In this document: positions 42,242 through 52,489 of the stretch, one piece after another
How the letters are laid out: the number at the start of each line of letters is the position of its first letter
Position numbering within the stretch: position 1 is the stretch's first letter
Source of the DNA: Sulfotelmatobacter sp049792875
GTDB taxonomy: Bacteria > Acidobacteriota > Terriglobia > Terriglobales > Acidobacteriaceae
Direction: 5' to 3'
DNA length: 64,000 nt
Assembly (NCBI GenBank): GCA_049792875.1
Contig: JBARBI010000267.1
Coordinates: 14,531 to 78,530, forward strand
The notes under the pieces: model-generated
What the model saw: the letters and a program-made list of their open reading frames with translations, nothing else
What the model was told of the DNA's origin: nothing
Databases searched by the model: none
Program-made: the position numbers and the translations under genes

Positions 42242-42520
42242 ATGAACGATCGCGGTCATTCCCCCAAGCTTGTTCCCCGTGTCACCATCCGCGTATCTGG
42301 AAAGCTATTTCAGGGACATCTCGCATATCTGGATCAACTGGTTCACTCTGCGGCCGAGTGCCGCCTGTGGCCCCAGCTGAGTCTCTCGCACTTGGAGGAG
42401 TTGGACCGCGCGGCTCTCTTGTACTTGATTGACGGCGAAAATCGTGACTTCGGCATCGTGTCTTGCCCGGGCTTTGTGCGCGAGTGGATGGATCATGAGA
42501 AAGACAGCGCTGCGGCTTGA
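42242..42520 (+). CDS. Small hypothetical protein, STAS-like (92 aa)
   Basis: GAGGAGA lies before the ATG. The sequence VTIRVSGKLFQGHLAYLDQL ... LWPQLSLSHLEELDRAALLYLIDGENRDFGIVSC has the beta-alpha pattern of STAS/anti-anti-sigma-like domains, where a Ser or Asp in the middle helix start is phosphorylated; here this is LEELDRAALL. The match is structural impression only. It is a single gene downstream of the SRP RNA. Neither a kinase nor a sigma factor is nearby. Confidence 0.55.
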   Translation: MNDRGHSPKLVPRVTIRVSGKLFQGHLAYLDQLVHSAAECRLWPQLSLSHLEELDRAALLYLIDGENRDFGIVSCPGFVREWMDHEKDSAAA

Positions 42521-42814
42521 AGGGGGTTCCAGCGGAGAGAGGGTTGCACTTCTGCCCGTTGCCGTCGATTTCCTGGCGAGCTTTGAAGGGTAAGAGAACT
42601 TAAACCGCAGTTCATACGGCGCATCATCGCGCGCAGTGCGAGGTTGATATGCGCGAAGGGGGATTAAGCCGCCGGACTATACGTTCTAAGCGGAATTCCG
42701 CCGGGCTTCGCCCTCGCGGGACGACAGAGGCGGCTATCGCCACATGATCGGATATGGTTAGACATTCTGCTCCCAATCCTTGAGAATACACAGTTTCATC
42801 GTTGGGAGTTCTCA

Positions 42815-43813
42815 TTGAATAAACCGATCCGCGCCAAAATCAGCGCTCTGGGCACCTATGTTCCGCCTCGCCTCTTAACCAATGCCGACCTGGAGAAGAT
42901 GGTCGACACCACCAATGAATGGATCATGGAGCGGGTGGGGATCCGCGAGCGGCATGTCGTGGAAAAGGGCGTGGCCGCCAGCGACCTGGCCGTCGCTGCA
43001 GTGAAGAGGTTGCTGGCGTCGCATCCCTTCGACGTGCAGGAAGTGGACCTGATCGTGGTGGGGACGGTGACGCCTGACATGATGTATCCGTCGACCGCCT
43101 GCCTGGTGCAGCACAAGTTGGGGATTGAGAATACGTGGGGATTCGACGTGTCCGCTGGATGTTCGGGGTTTCTGTACGCGTTGAACACAGGGGTGAAGTT
43201 CGTCGAGTCCGGTCAGTACAAGAAGGTGCTGGTGATCGGGGCCGACGTGAATTCCTCGATGACGGACTATACCGATCGGGCGGTGTGCATTATTTTCGGC
43301 GACGGTGCGGGCGCGGTTTTGCTCGAACCTTCCGAGGAGGGCGAACTCGGCGTCATCGATCATGTGGCGCAGATCGAGGGCATAGGTGGACAGTATCTGT
43401 TCATGCCGGGAGGGGGAAGTCTGAACCCGGCCACGCATGAAACGGTGGATCAGAAAATGCATTACATCCATCAGGATGGTAAGAACGTCTTCAAGTATGC
43501 GGTGAAGAAGATGGCGGAGATGACGGAGCGCATCCTGGAGAAAAATCAACTCACGGGTAAGGATATTGATTGCTTCATCGCGCATCAGGCAAACCGGCGC
43601 ATCATTACGGCGACGGCGGATCGTCTGGGGATGCCGATGGAAAAAGTCGTTATCAACATCGATCGCTTCGGAAATACCACGGCTGGGACGATTCCCATCG
43701 CTATGCAGACGGCGCTGGAGGAGGGGAAATTGAAAAAGGGAGATCGGTTGCTGATCGCGGCGGTAGGAGCGGGATTCACGTCTGGGGCCACGCTGCTGCG
43801 CTGGGCGTTCTAG
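42815..43813 (+). CDS. fabH: 3-oxoacyl-ACP synthase III, copy 1
   Basis: 332 aa, start TTG at 42815 with GGGAG 6 nt upstream. Catalytic Cys in DVSAGCSGFLYAL (residue about 115), His in IAHQANRRI and Asn in FGNTTAGTIP. It condenses acyl-CoA with malonyl-ACP to begin fatty-acid synthesis. The second copy starts 1.3 kb downstream, with nearly the same N-terminal 35 residues and a matching upstream region. It shares SALGTYVPPRLLTNADLEKM with its partner. Confidence 0.94.
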   Translation: MNKPIRAKISALGTYVPPRLLTNADLEKMVDTTNEWIMERVGIRERHVVEKGVAASDLAVAAVKRLLASHPFDVQEVDLIVVGTVTPDMMYPSTACLVQHKLGIENTWGFDVSAGCSGFLYALNTGVKFVESGQYKKVLVIGADVNSSMTDYTDRAVCIIFGDGAGAVLLEPSEEGELGVIDHVAQIEGIGGQYLFMPGGGSLNPATHETVDQKMHYIHQDGKNVFKYAVKKMAEMTERILEKNQLTGKDIDCFIAHQANRRIITATADRLGMPMEKVVINIDRFGNTTAGTIPIAMQTALEEGKLKKGDRLLIAAVGAGFTSGATLLRWAF

Positions 43814-44105
43814 GGGCGGACTGTGGACGTTTCTCGTTGTCATCCTGAGCAACGCGAAGGACCTCTGCAGCCTGCGGGTGCCAGCGGAGTGCATACGTCC
43901 TTCGCTTTGCTCAGAGTCTGTGACTTTTTTAAAGTCGTCGAAAATCGACGCTGCAAACAAACCAGTTATGACGACAAAATGGCCGAAAAATCAAAAAAGT
44001 CACAAACTCTCAGGGTGACAAGGTTGTCAAGATGACAACGACAGGCGTTTTACAATCTTCTTCCAATCCTTCAAAATACTCGAGGTTCATCTCCGGGAGC
44101 TCTTG
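43814..44105. other. Gap with duplicated fabH upstream region
   Basis: The last 45 bp (about 44061-44105) align with the 45 bp before fabH copy 1 (CCAATCCTT-A-AATAC, TTCATC, GGGAG, TTG start). So the duplication included the leader or promoter. The rest of the 292 bp holds no gene. Confidence 0.6.
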
Positions 44106-45104
44106 TTGACGAAACCGATCCGCGCCAAAATCAGCGCTCTGGGCACTTACGTGCCGCCTCGCCTGCTGACCAACGCCGACCTCGAGAAGATGGTCGACAC
44201 CAACAACGAGTGGATCATGACCCGTGTGGGTATCCGCGAGCGCCATATTGCAGAGAAGGGCGTGGCGACGAGCGACCTTGCCGTTGCCGCCGCCAAGATC
44301 GCGCTGGCACAGCGCGGGCTGGCCCCCGCCGACATTGAGGCGATTATTGTGGGTACCGTGACGCCCGATATGTTTTTTCCTTCGACCGCCTGTCTGGTGC
44401 AGGATAAGTTGGGCGCCAAGGGAGCGTGGGGATTCGATCTCTCGGCCGCGTGCTCGGCTTTTCTCTATTCGGTGCAGGTGGGAGCGCAGTTTATAGCCAG
44501 CGGTTCGCACAAGCGCGTGCTGGTAATCGGCGCAGACGTAATGTCGTCGATCATCGACTACGCCGATCGCGCCACCTGCGTGATTTTCGGGGATGGGGCG
44601 GGCGCGGCGATTCTGGAACCCGCAGAAGACGAGTCCGTCGGGCTCATCGACTACATTCACGAAGTGGACGGCTCCGGCTCCCAGTTTCTATATATGCCCG
44701 GCGGAGGCAGTCTGAACCCGACGAGCAAAGACACGATCGCCAAAAGAATGCACTACGTCCACCAGGACGGCCAGCAAGTGTTCAAGTTTGCCGTCCGCAA
44801 GCAGACCGAACTGTGCCAGAAATTGCTCGAGCGCAACGGGCTGAAGGGTTCCGACATTGACGCCTTCATTCCGCATCAGGCCAACCTGCGCATTATCAAT
44901 GCGACGGCCGATCGACTGGGCCTGCGGCCCGGGGCGGTCATCGTCAACATCGAGCGCTACGGCAATACGACGGCGGGGACGATTCCGCTGGCGATGAATA
45001 CGGCACTGGAGCAAGGCAAGCTGAAGAAGGGAAGCCTGGTGATGCTCGCCTCCGTGGGAGCTGGGTTCACGGTGGGTGCGACGTTGCTGCGGTGGGCGTT
45101 CTGA
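44106..45104 (+). CDS. fabH: 3-oxoacyl-ACP synthase III, copy 2
   Basis: 332 aa from TTG at 44106 (a TTG three nt earlier is also possible; 44106 gives the same 6-nt spacing to GGGAG as copy 1). Catalytic Cys in DLSAACSAFLYSV, His in IPHQANLRI and Asn in YGNTTAGTIP. All three are retained, so both paralogues should be active. It differs from copy 1 mainly around the substrate tunnel (SAACSAF versus SAGCSGF; QFLYMPGGG versus QYLFMPGGG), which may reflect different primers. Confidence 0.94.
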   Translation: MTKPIRAKISALGTYVPPRLLTNADLEKMVDTNNEWIMTRVGIRERHIAEKGVATSDLAVAAAKIALAQRGLAPADIEAIIVGTVTPDMFFPSTACLVQDKLGAKGAWGFDLSAACSAFLYSVQVGAQFIASGSHKRVLVIGADVMSSIIDYADRATCVIFGDGAGAAILEPAEDESVGLIDYIHEVDGSGSQFLYMPGGGSLNPTSKDTIAKRMHYVHQDGQQVFKFAVRKQTELCQKLLERNGLKGSDIDAFIPHQANLRIINATADRLGLRPGAVIVNIERYGNTTAGTIPLAMNTALEQGKLKKGSLVMLASVGAGFTVGATLLRWAF

Positions 45105-45259
45105 AGGCGGGCGACGGACTCTAACCTTGACCGCTGCCGTACGAAGTCCATGACGTTCGTAACCTCTCCTTTGTGCATTTCCGTGGCTTGACTGCGGTGG
45201 GCGCTGCTATCGTTTTCGAACGTTCGCCCCACGTGGGGATGTCGGTGAGCGTGTAAGAA

Positions 45260-45700
45260 ATGATTCGCACTATCTGCTGCTGTCTTCTACTGGCCGCGGG
45301 TTCGGTCGGACTGGCCGCCCAGCAGGCCGATCCTCGCGAGAGCAAGCTGCTGGTTCTGGAGCGCCTGTGGAATGAGGCCCAGGTCAACCGAGATTCAGCC
45401 GCCCTGGAGGCCCTGGTGTCGAGCCGGTTTGTGAACACCGAGTGGGACGGGGAAGTCAGCGACAAGCAGAAATTTCTTGCCGATATCAAAGACCCGCGTT
45501 TCAAGCCGACCGCCGCCAACATTCAAGACGTCAAGATGAACTTCTTTGGGGAAACCGCGGTGGTTACCGGTGTCTATCGCACGCAGGGCACGTACCAGGG
45601 CAAGTCGTATGACCACGTCGGACGCTTCACCGACACGTGGGTTCTGGACACCGGCAAGTGGCAATGCGTCGCCAGCCATACCAGCCTGCTGAAGAAATAA
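45260..45700 (+). CDS. Exported DUF4440/NTF2-like protein
   Basis: 146 aa. Signal peptide MIRTICCCLLLAAGSVGLAA, then a SnoaL/DUF4440-type fold: LERLWNEAQVNRDSAALEALVSSRFVNTEWDG, VKMNFFGETAVVTGVYRTQGTY and FTDTWVLDTGKWQCVASH. Members are small cone-shaped domains of varied or unknown role. No Shine-Dalgarno stands out. Confidence 0.8.
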   Translation: MIRTICCCLLLAAGSVGLAAQQADPRESKLLVLERLWNEAQVNRDSAALEALVSSRFVNTEWDGEVSDKQKFLADIKDPRFKPTAANIQDVKMNFFGETAVVTGVYRTQGTYQGKSYDHVGRFTDTWVLDTGKWQCVASHTSLLKK

Positions 45701-45769
45701 GCCCCGCGACAACTCTAAAACTCGTCTGATCCATGCTATCGGATTGGAGGAAGAGTCCCCTCAGGGGCT

Positions 45770-45824
45770 AAAGCCCTCAGTGAAAAGAGGGGCTTTATTG
45801 CAGCGCTGAAAGCGCTGCGCCACC
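45770..45824. terminator. Terminator-like hairpin plus GCAGCGCT repeat copy 2
   Basis: Stem AAAGCCCTC/GAGGGGCTTT (45770-45778 and 45787-45796) is followed by the repeat 45797-45824 that matches 39462-39490. These lie in the 368-bp gene-free gap 45701-46068, which holds no other recognisable feature. Confidence 0.5.
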
Positions 45825-46068
45825 CCAAACCGGTTTTCAGAAACCTGTAAAGCATGCACTTCAATTGACCGGTAGCGGCACGGCTCGAAGCCGTGTCCAC
45901 CCCAGAGAAAGCGATGAGACAAGTTCTCTGTTTGGAGGCTGTTGGTGCAAACTGCGTCCGGATTATAGCCCCATAAAATTATTTCATGCAGCAAATCCGT
46001 GTCCAGAGAGGGCCGCGGTGATCTAATCGGGCTCGAGATTGTTTTGATCTCGCGCAGGAATCACTCGC

Positions 46069-47010
46069 ATGGATGTGGCATCCCAACCTCGGGCTTGGAA
46101 GATTTTGCTCGCGTTCGCGATTATCTATTTCGTCTGGGGATCGACTTTCCTGGCGATCCGCGTTGGTGTGCGCGAGGTTCCGCCCTTTCTGCTGGCGGGG
46201 ATGCGTTTCCTGGTGGCGGGAATCGTGCTCTGTGGCTGGATGCGCCTGCGGGGCACACCCTCTCCCAGCGCACGGGAGTGGGGCGCGGCGTCATTTCTTG
46301 CGGTCCTGATTTTTGTTCTCGACTACGGGTTGCTATTTTGGGCTGAACGGCGGGTGCCCTCGGGCGTCGCGGCGGTCATGATGGCGATGATTCCGGTGTT
46401 CATGACACTGGCGGAGATTGCCTTCCTCCGAACCCAACGGCTTACCTTGCGATTGGGGCTTGCCTTGCTCGTGGGTATGGCCGGCGTCGCCGTTCTGGTT
46501 GGACACTCGGTGAACCTGGGCGAGGCTCCCATCGATACCGCCGGGGCCTGTGCGTTGATGGTCGCGTCCGTCAGTTGGTCGGTGGCGGCATCTCTCAGCC
46601 GCAAGATGCCTCTGCCAGCAGCCAAGGCTATGAGTTCGGGAGCGCAGATGCTGGCTGGAGGCGTGCTGCTCACCTTGACGGCGGCGCTGCTGGGAGAATT
46701 TCGTGGATTCCATATGCAGGCGGTTTCGAGCGGGGCATGGCTGGCGTTGGCGTATTTGATTGTGGCCGGATCGATCGTGGGTTTCACGGCGTACGTCTGG
46801 TTGATTCATCACGAATCGCCCACGAAGGTCGGGACCTATGCGTATGTGAATCCGGTGGTGGCGGTTCTGGTGGGTTACTTTCTGGGCGGAGAGGCGATTG
46901 GTCCACGCACGATCGTGGGGACGGTGCTGGTACTGGTGAGCGTGGTGGTGATTACGACTACACCGAAGAAGACGGCGGAACTCAAGTCCTTCGCAGCGGA
47001 ACTAGACTGA
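46069..47010 (+). CDS. EamA/DMT-family transporter
   Basis: 313 aa with ten predicted helices in two EamA repeats (about 15-145 and 160-300). Start FAIIYFVWGSTFLAIRVGVREVPPFLLAGMRFLVAGIVL is typical; the second repeat ends AYVNPVVAVLVGYFLGGEAIGPRTIVGTVLVLVSVVVI. It probably exports amino acids or metabolites; the substrate is not predictable. AGGA lies about 10 nt before the ATG. Confidence 0.9.
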   Translation: MDVASQPRAWKILLAFAIIYFVWGSTFLAIRVGVREVPPFLLAGMRFLVAGIVLCGWMRLRGTPSPSAREWGAASFLAVLIFVLDYGLLFWAERRVPSGVAAVMMAMIPVFMTLAEIAFLRTQRLTLRLGLALLVGMAGVAVLVGHSVNLGEAPIDTAGACALMVASVSWSVAASLSRKMPLPAAKAMSSGAQMLAGGVLLTLTAALLGEFRGFHMQAVSSGAWLALAYLIVAGSIVGFTAYVWLIHHESPTKVGTYAYVNPVVAVLVGYFLGGEAIGPRTIVGTVLVLVSVVVITTTPKKTAELKSFAAELD

Positions 47011-47169
47011 TCCGGCCCATTCACGCCCATCGGAAGTGTGCGGTTCGTTTTGCGGGCGGAGGATGAGCATCATCCCGTGATAGAGGAGACGGGAGCTGGG
47101 CGCGGGATCCCTCGCCCCGCTGGAAAAGACGCGGGGCTTGGGGATGACGCCGGCGAGATGTGGGAGGGG

Positions 47170-48579
<1,410 letters not shown>

Positions 48580-48620
48580 GACGGCTCCTGATTCGAGCGG
48601 AAGGATGAATGCAACCGAAA

Positions 48621-48626
48621 ATTATA
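48621..48626 (-). promoter_or_regulatory. Putative -10 box for fumC
   Basis: The minus strand reads TATAAT, identical to consensus, about 42 nt before the fumC ATG. A TAGAAT on the other strand at 48808-48813 is the likely -10 of the divergent ypdA gene. The gap between carries a CGAGCTACGCTCG hairpin and a GGGCGGCTGTCCCC repeat. Confidence 0.4.
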
Positions 48627-48873
48627 GCGCGAGGATGCGCTGCGGATTCTGCCCGTGCCCCGGGGATGTCTCGGTTAACCGGCGTTTGATGGACGGGCAG
48701 TCGAGCTACGCTCGACGGACAGCCGAGGGCGGCTGTCCCCCCTTGGGTGTTTCCACAGGGGTGTTTCCTGGCGGACGTGGGCCGCAAGGTAGACCTCCTC
48801 CACGTGCTAGAATCAACGGTTTCCGAGTTGCGCTCGAACCCTCGTTGCCTCGACGGACTCTGCACTTAGTCCC

Positions 48874-49923
48874 ATGCCTGAATTCCTTGCCGCCGAAGAA
48901 CTCGTTACCCTGCCCAAGACCAAGGCCAAGGGTGAGCCTGAGATGCGCACGGATGTTCTGGTGATCGGAGCCGGGCCGACGGGTCTGGCTTGTGCGATTG
49001 AGGCGCAGAAGATCGGGCTCAAGGTCGTCGTGCTCGACAAGGGATGCCTGGTGAACTCGCTGTTCCACTATCCGGCGAACATGGTGTTTTTCACCACGCC
49101 GGAACTGCTCGAGATCGGCGATATCCCCTTCACCACGGCTCTGCAGAAGCCGACGCGCGAGGAGGCGCTCGAGTATTACCGCAAGGTCGCCGAGCATTAT
49201 CACCTCGATCTCCGCCAGTATGAGTGGGTCAAGACGGTGATGGGCGAAGATGGGAAATTCAGCATCACGGCGACTGACCGCGCGGGGCGGCCGCATGACT
49301 ACGCCACGAAGAAGGTCATTGTTTCGACCGGCTATTACGACTTGGCGAACCAGCTGTGCATTCCGGGCGAGGAACTCCCAAAGGTGTCGCACTACTACGG
49401 CGAGCCGCATCCTTACTACGATACGGATGTGCTGGTCATTGGCGGTAAGAACTCGGCCGCGATTGCAGCGCTCGATTTATGGCGTCATGGGGCCCGGGTC
49501 ATCCTGGTGCACCGCGAAGCGCAGTTGCACCACCATGTGAAGTACTGGATTAAGCCCGACCTCGAAAACCGTATTAAGAATGGGGATATCGAGGCTTACT
49601 TCTATAGTTCGGTGCAAGAAATTGGAGTGGATCACGTGGTGGTGAACACGCCCCGCGGGCCGATCCGCCTGAAGAATGATTTCGTGCTGGCGCTGGTCGG
49701 GTACCATCCCGACTACGATTTTCTGCGCAGCATGGGTATTGAACTGTCCGAGCAGCAATGCCGTCCGGTATGCGATCCGGTATCGCTGGAAAGCAACGTC
49801 CGGGGAATCTACGTGGCGGGCGTGATTGTCGCAGGATCGCGGACGAACGAGATTTTCATCGAGAACGGCCGCTTCCACGGCAAGCAGATTGCCGACGACC
49901 TGAAACGCAAGCTGCGACCGTAG
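48874..49923 (+). CDS. ypdA: YpdA-type putative bacillithiol disulfide reductase
   Basis: 349 aa. FAD-binding GAGPTGLACAIEAQK near residue 32, second dinucleotide site VLVIGGKNSAAIAALDLWRHGA (about residue 185) and the C-terminal GIYVAGVIVAGSRTNEIFIENGRFHG. It lacks the CxxC of thioredoxin reductases; a lone Cys follows in LDKGCLVNSLFHYP, as expected for YpdA. It recycles oxidised bacillithiol with NADPH. The bshA gene at 59716 supports a bacillithiol pathway. A shorter start at MRTDVLVIG (48943) is possible. Confidence 0.88.
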   Translation: MPEFLAAEELVTLPKTKAKGEPEMRTDVLVIGAGPTGLACAIEAQKIGLKVVVLDKGCLVNSLFHYPANMVFFTTPELLEIGDIPFTTALQKPTREEALEYYRKVAEHYHLDLRQYEWVKTVMGEDGKFSITATDRAGRPHDYATKKVIVSTGYYDLANQLCIPGEELPKVSHYYGEPHPYYDTDVLVIGGKNSAAIAALDLWRHGARVILVHREAQLHHHVKYWIKPDLENRIKNGDIEAYFYSSVQEIGVDHVVVNTPRGPIRLKNDFVLALVGYHPDYDFLRSMGIELSEQQCRPVCDPVSLESNVRGIYVAGVIVAGSRTNEIFIENGRFHGKQIADDLKRKLRP

Positions 49924-49962
49924 CGCCCAACTCCGTAGCCAACAAAGGCGTCCCCCTCTCTC

Positions 49963-51276
49963 ATGGAACCGGAACCGGAGCACGGCGCAAGCTCGATCAC
50001 GCTCACATCCTACGTACGGCTGCTGGGCGGTAACGTCAATTTCCGGCGGCTCTGGCTGGCCCAGATAGTCAGTGAGATCGGGGACTGGTTCTACACGCTC
50101 TCCATCTATACGTTGCTGCTGCAACTCACGGGACACGCGGGGTCGGTGGCCCTGGCGCTGGTGCTGCAGGTGCTGCCACAGACACTGGTGGGACCGACGG
50201 CGGGAGTGCTGAATGACCGACTGAAGCGCAAGCATGTGATGATCGCAGCCGACATGGTGCGCTTCTTGGTGGTGCTGGCGATGTTATTGGTGCGTTCGCG
50301 CTCGACGGTGTGGCTGGTCTATCCGCTGCTGCTCGCGGAAACCACCATGGCCGCGTTTTTCGAACCGGCGCGTAGTGCGGTGATTCCCAACATTGCCGCC
50401 GAGAGTGAAGTCCTCGTCGCCAACACGCTGTCGTCGGCGACGTGGTCGGTGAACCTGCTGATTGGAGCCTCGGTCGGTGGAGTGGTGGCGGCGTTCTTCG
50501 GGCGCGACACGGTCTTTATTCTGAATGCGCTTTCGTTTCTCACGTCGGCGTTTCTGATCAGCGGCATGCGTTTTGCAGAGCCGCATGCGGAGTCCGCCGC
50601 GCCGCTCCGTCCGCGCGATCTGGTGGATTTCTCTCCCGTGTTGGAGGGGATTCGGTACATCCGAAGTCATCGGACGCTGCTGCCGGCAGTCTTCGCCAAA
50701 GCCGGAGAACTAATGGTGGGGCCAAGCTGGGTCATCTTTACAGTGATGGGAGCGCGCGAGTTTGCGGTGCACGGTCGGGGTATTGATGCGGCCGGCGGAG
50801 CCATGCTCGGCATGAGCATTTTGCTAGGGGGACGCGGGCTGGGGGCGTTGGTGGGACCACTCGTGGCGGCGCGCTGGGCGGGGCGTAGCGACCATCGGCT
50901 CCGCCTCGGGATCCTTTTCGGTTACATGACGATCGCGCTCGGGTATGGAGTGCTGGGCGCCAGCCGTAGCGTTTGGATGGCGGCCGGCTGTGCCATGCTG
51001 GCGCACATGGGAGGGTCGACGGTCTGGGTCTTCTCTACGACCCTGTTGCAGCTTCATACCGAAGACCGCTTTCGGGGGCGCGTGTTCGCAGCCGACCTGG
51101 GCCTGGGCAGCCTTACGTTCGCCGTTACCGCCTATCTGGCTGGGCTTTTCCTCGATGCGGGAATCTCCGCGCGCACGGTTGCTACGAGCACAGGTGTGCT
51201 GATGCTGGTACCGGCTGCTATCCTGGCTTGGGCGCTCCGTGCGGCCCAGTCCCGCAATGCAGGCGCGGTTTCTTGA
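49963..51276 (+). CDS. MFS transporter
   Basis: 437 aa, about 12 helices. MFS_3-like: NVNFRRLWLAQIVSEIGDWFYTLSIYTLLLQLTG, loop GVLNDRLKRKHVMIAADMVR, AFFEPARSAVIPN and FRGRVFAADLGLG. Similar overall to the permease at 25081-26298. It begins 39 bp after ypdA, perhaps cotranscribed; a thiol-linked export role is possible but unsupported. Confidence 0.88.
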   Translation: MEPEPEHGASSITLTSYVRLLGGNVNFRRLWLAQIVSEIGDWFYTLSIYTLLLQLTGHAGSVALALVLQVLPQTLVGPTAGVLNDRLKRKHVMIAADMVRFLVVLAMLLVRSRSTVWLVYPLLLAETTMAAFFEPARSAVIPNIAAESEVLVANTLSSATWSVNLLIGASVGGVVAAFFGRDTVFILNALSFLTSAFLISGMRFAEPHAESAAPLRPRDLVDFSPVLEGIRYIRSHRTLLPAVFAKAGELMVGPSWVIFTVMGAREFAVHGRGIDAAGGAMLGMSILLGGRGLGALVGPLVAARWAGRSDHRLRLGILFGYMTIALGYGVLGASRSVWMAAGCAMLAHMGGSTVWVFSTTLLQLHTEDRFRGRVFAADLGLGSLTFAVTAYLAGLFLDAGISARTVATSTGVLMLVPAAILAWALRAAQSRNAGAVS

Positions 51277-51364
51277 CTGCGCCCACGGTGCGATTTTATC
51301 CTACACTTTCGCCAGTCGGGGCGTGTGGTGCATAGCGCCCGCCGATCAATTCCTGTGCAGATGT

Positions 51365-51814
51365 ATGCAGTCGTTTGACTTTCAAGTCGTCCTGAACTGT
51401 CCTCTGGAAACCGTTTTTGCCATTTATATCGACACCGACCGGTGGCGCAATCGCAACCTATTCGGTGACATCCGCTGGGTGCAGGGCAAGCCGTGGGAGG
51501 AGGGAAGCCGCCTGCGCATCGAGACCCGGGTTCCGATCCGAAGCGATGTCGATCAGGTGGTGCAGCATTTTCGGGCGAATGACAGCGTCAGCTATCTCAG
51601 CCACGTTCTTGGGATGACTTGTGAGACGCGGGTGACCTTCACGACTGTTTCTGCCCGTGAGACGGCGATCAACGTCAGCATGCAACTGGTGGGCACCACT
51701 TCCCGCTCACTTGGTTTTGCGCTCGCCCCGGCCATCACGAAGGCCACGAAAGGATTCTTCGAAGACTTGCGCAAGGAATGCGAAGCGGCGGCGCCCCGCG
51801 CGTCCGAAACATAA
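51365..51814 (+). CDS. SRPBCC (START-like) domain protein
   Basis: 149 aa. Start MQSFDFQVVLNCPLETVFAIYIDTDRWRNRNLFGDI has the START-like pattern (beta-strand, P-x-x-x-V-F helix, W), then WEEGSRLRIETR, and a C-terminal long helix KATKGFFEDLRKECEAA. It probably binds a hydrophobic ligand. Longer frames upstream lack family similarity. A decayed partial copy of the C-terminal helix lies just downstream. Confidence 0.8.
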   Translation: MQSFDFQVVLNCPLETVFAIYIDTDRWRNRNLFGDIRWVQGKPWEEGSRLRIETRVPIRSDVDQVVQHFRANDSVSYLSHVLGMTCETRVTFTTVSARETAINVSMQLVGTTSRSLGFALAPAITKATKGFFEDLRKECEAAAPRASET

Positions 51815-51941
51815 GCTTCCCGGAAAGGGTTCCGCGATCTCGATTTGCGCTGGCTTTATCTTGTCCCACGCTGACCCCAGACAGTTGTTTTAGCCGGCGC
51901 ACTGGTTCTGCCACTTTCATTTGTTGCCTTGAGATCCGGTC

Positions 51942-52103
51942 GTGGTTCATCGCGAGGAGACTGAGATTCGGGCGCAGGTGGAGTTTGTGTGGGGGTGTTT
52001 TCGACGCATCGCAGGCTTCGCGGTCGAGGCTGCCATTGAGCGGCGGACCCGGCAGTTCTTTGCGGACCTCACGCAGGCCTGTGAACACACGCCGGCAACC
52101 TAG
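51942..52103 (+). pseudogene. Partial SRPBCC gene copy
   Basis: A frame starting GTG reads ... RIAGFAVEAAIERRTRQFF, ADLTQACEHTPAT-stop. It resembles the end of the upstream SRPBCC protein (LGFALAPAITKATKGFFEDLRKECE): GFA, AI, T, FF-DL and CE agree. Only about 53 codons remain and no N-terminal domain can be read in the 127 bp between the genes. It is probably the residue of a tandem duplication. The stop overlaps the pterin dehydratase stop (CTAG, 52100-52103). Confidence 0.45.
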
Positions 52104-52435
52104 TCAGCGCTTAGTCGGTCAATCTTCGCTGCCATGATGAAATCGCTTTCGGTGAGGCCGTCAATCTTGTGGGTCCAGAGAGTGATCTCAGCCTTGCCCC
52201 AAGCCAGCAGGATATCCGGATGATGGCCCTGTTCCTCGGCCAGCGCTCCCACGCGATTGACGAAGTCCAGCGCCTGCTTGAAGTCGGGAAACTTGAACTC
52301 GCGGTGAAGGTGATGCTCGTTGGTGACGGTCCACCGCGGAGTGCCCTGGTTCAGCTTCTCGAGTTCCTTTCCCTTGAGCGGCGGAACACCACCGCGGCAC
52401 GGTACGCATTGTTTGTCGGCAAGCTGTTCGGTCAT
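52100..52435 (-). CDS. Pterin-4a-carbinolamine dehydratase
   Basis: 111 aa. Core: LHREFKFPDFKQALDFVNRVGALAEEQGHHPDILLAW, with the E-x-x-x-HHP catalytic motif of PCD/DCoH proteins, ending THKIDGLTESDFIMAAKID. It dehydrates 4a-hydroxytetrahydrobiopterin. The N-terminus has CVPCRGG, as in many bacterial members. The ATG at 52435 fits; the frame to 52477 is longer but unsupported. Confidence 0.92.
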   Translation of the reverse strand: MTEQLADKQCVPCRGGVPPLKGKELEKLNQGTPRWTVTNEHHLHREFKFPDFKQALDFVNRVGALAEEQGHHPDILLAWGKAEITLWTHKIDGLTESDFIMAAKIDRLSAD

Positions 52436-52489
52436 CGCTGTCACCCACAGAATTTGAATTGAAGAGAACAACCTCACGAAGAGGGACCC

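Noticed and set aside
42875..43960. Open frame antisense to fabH copy 1 (361 codons)
   Set aside because: fabH has all catalytic residues on the other strand.
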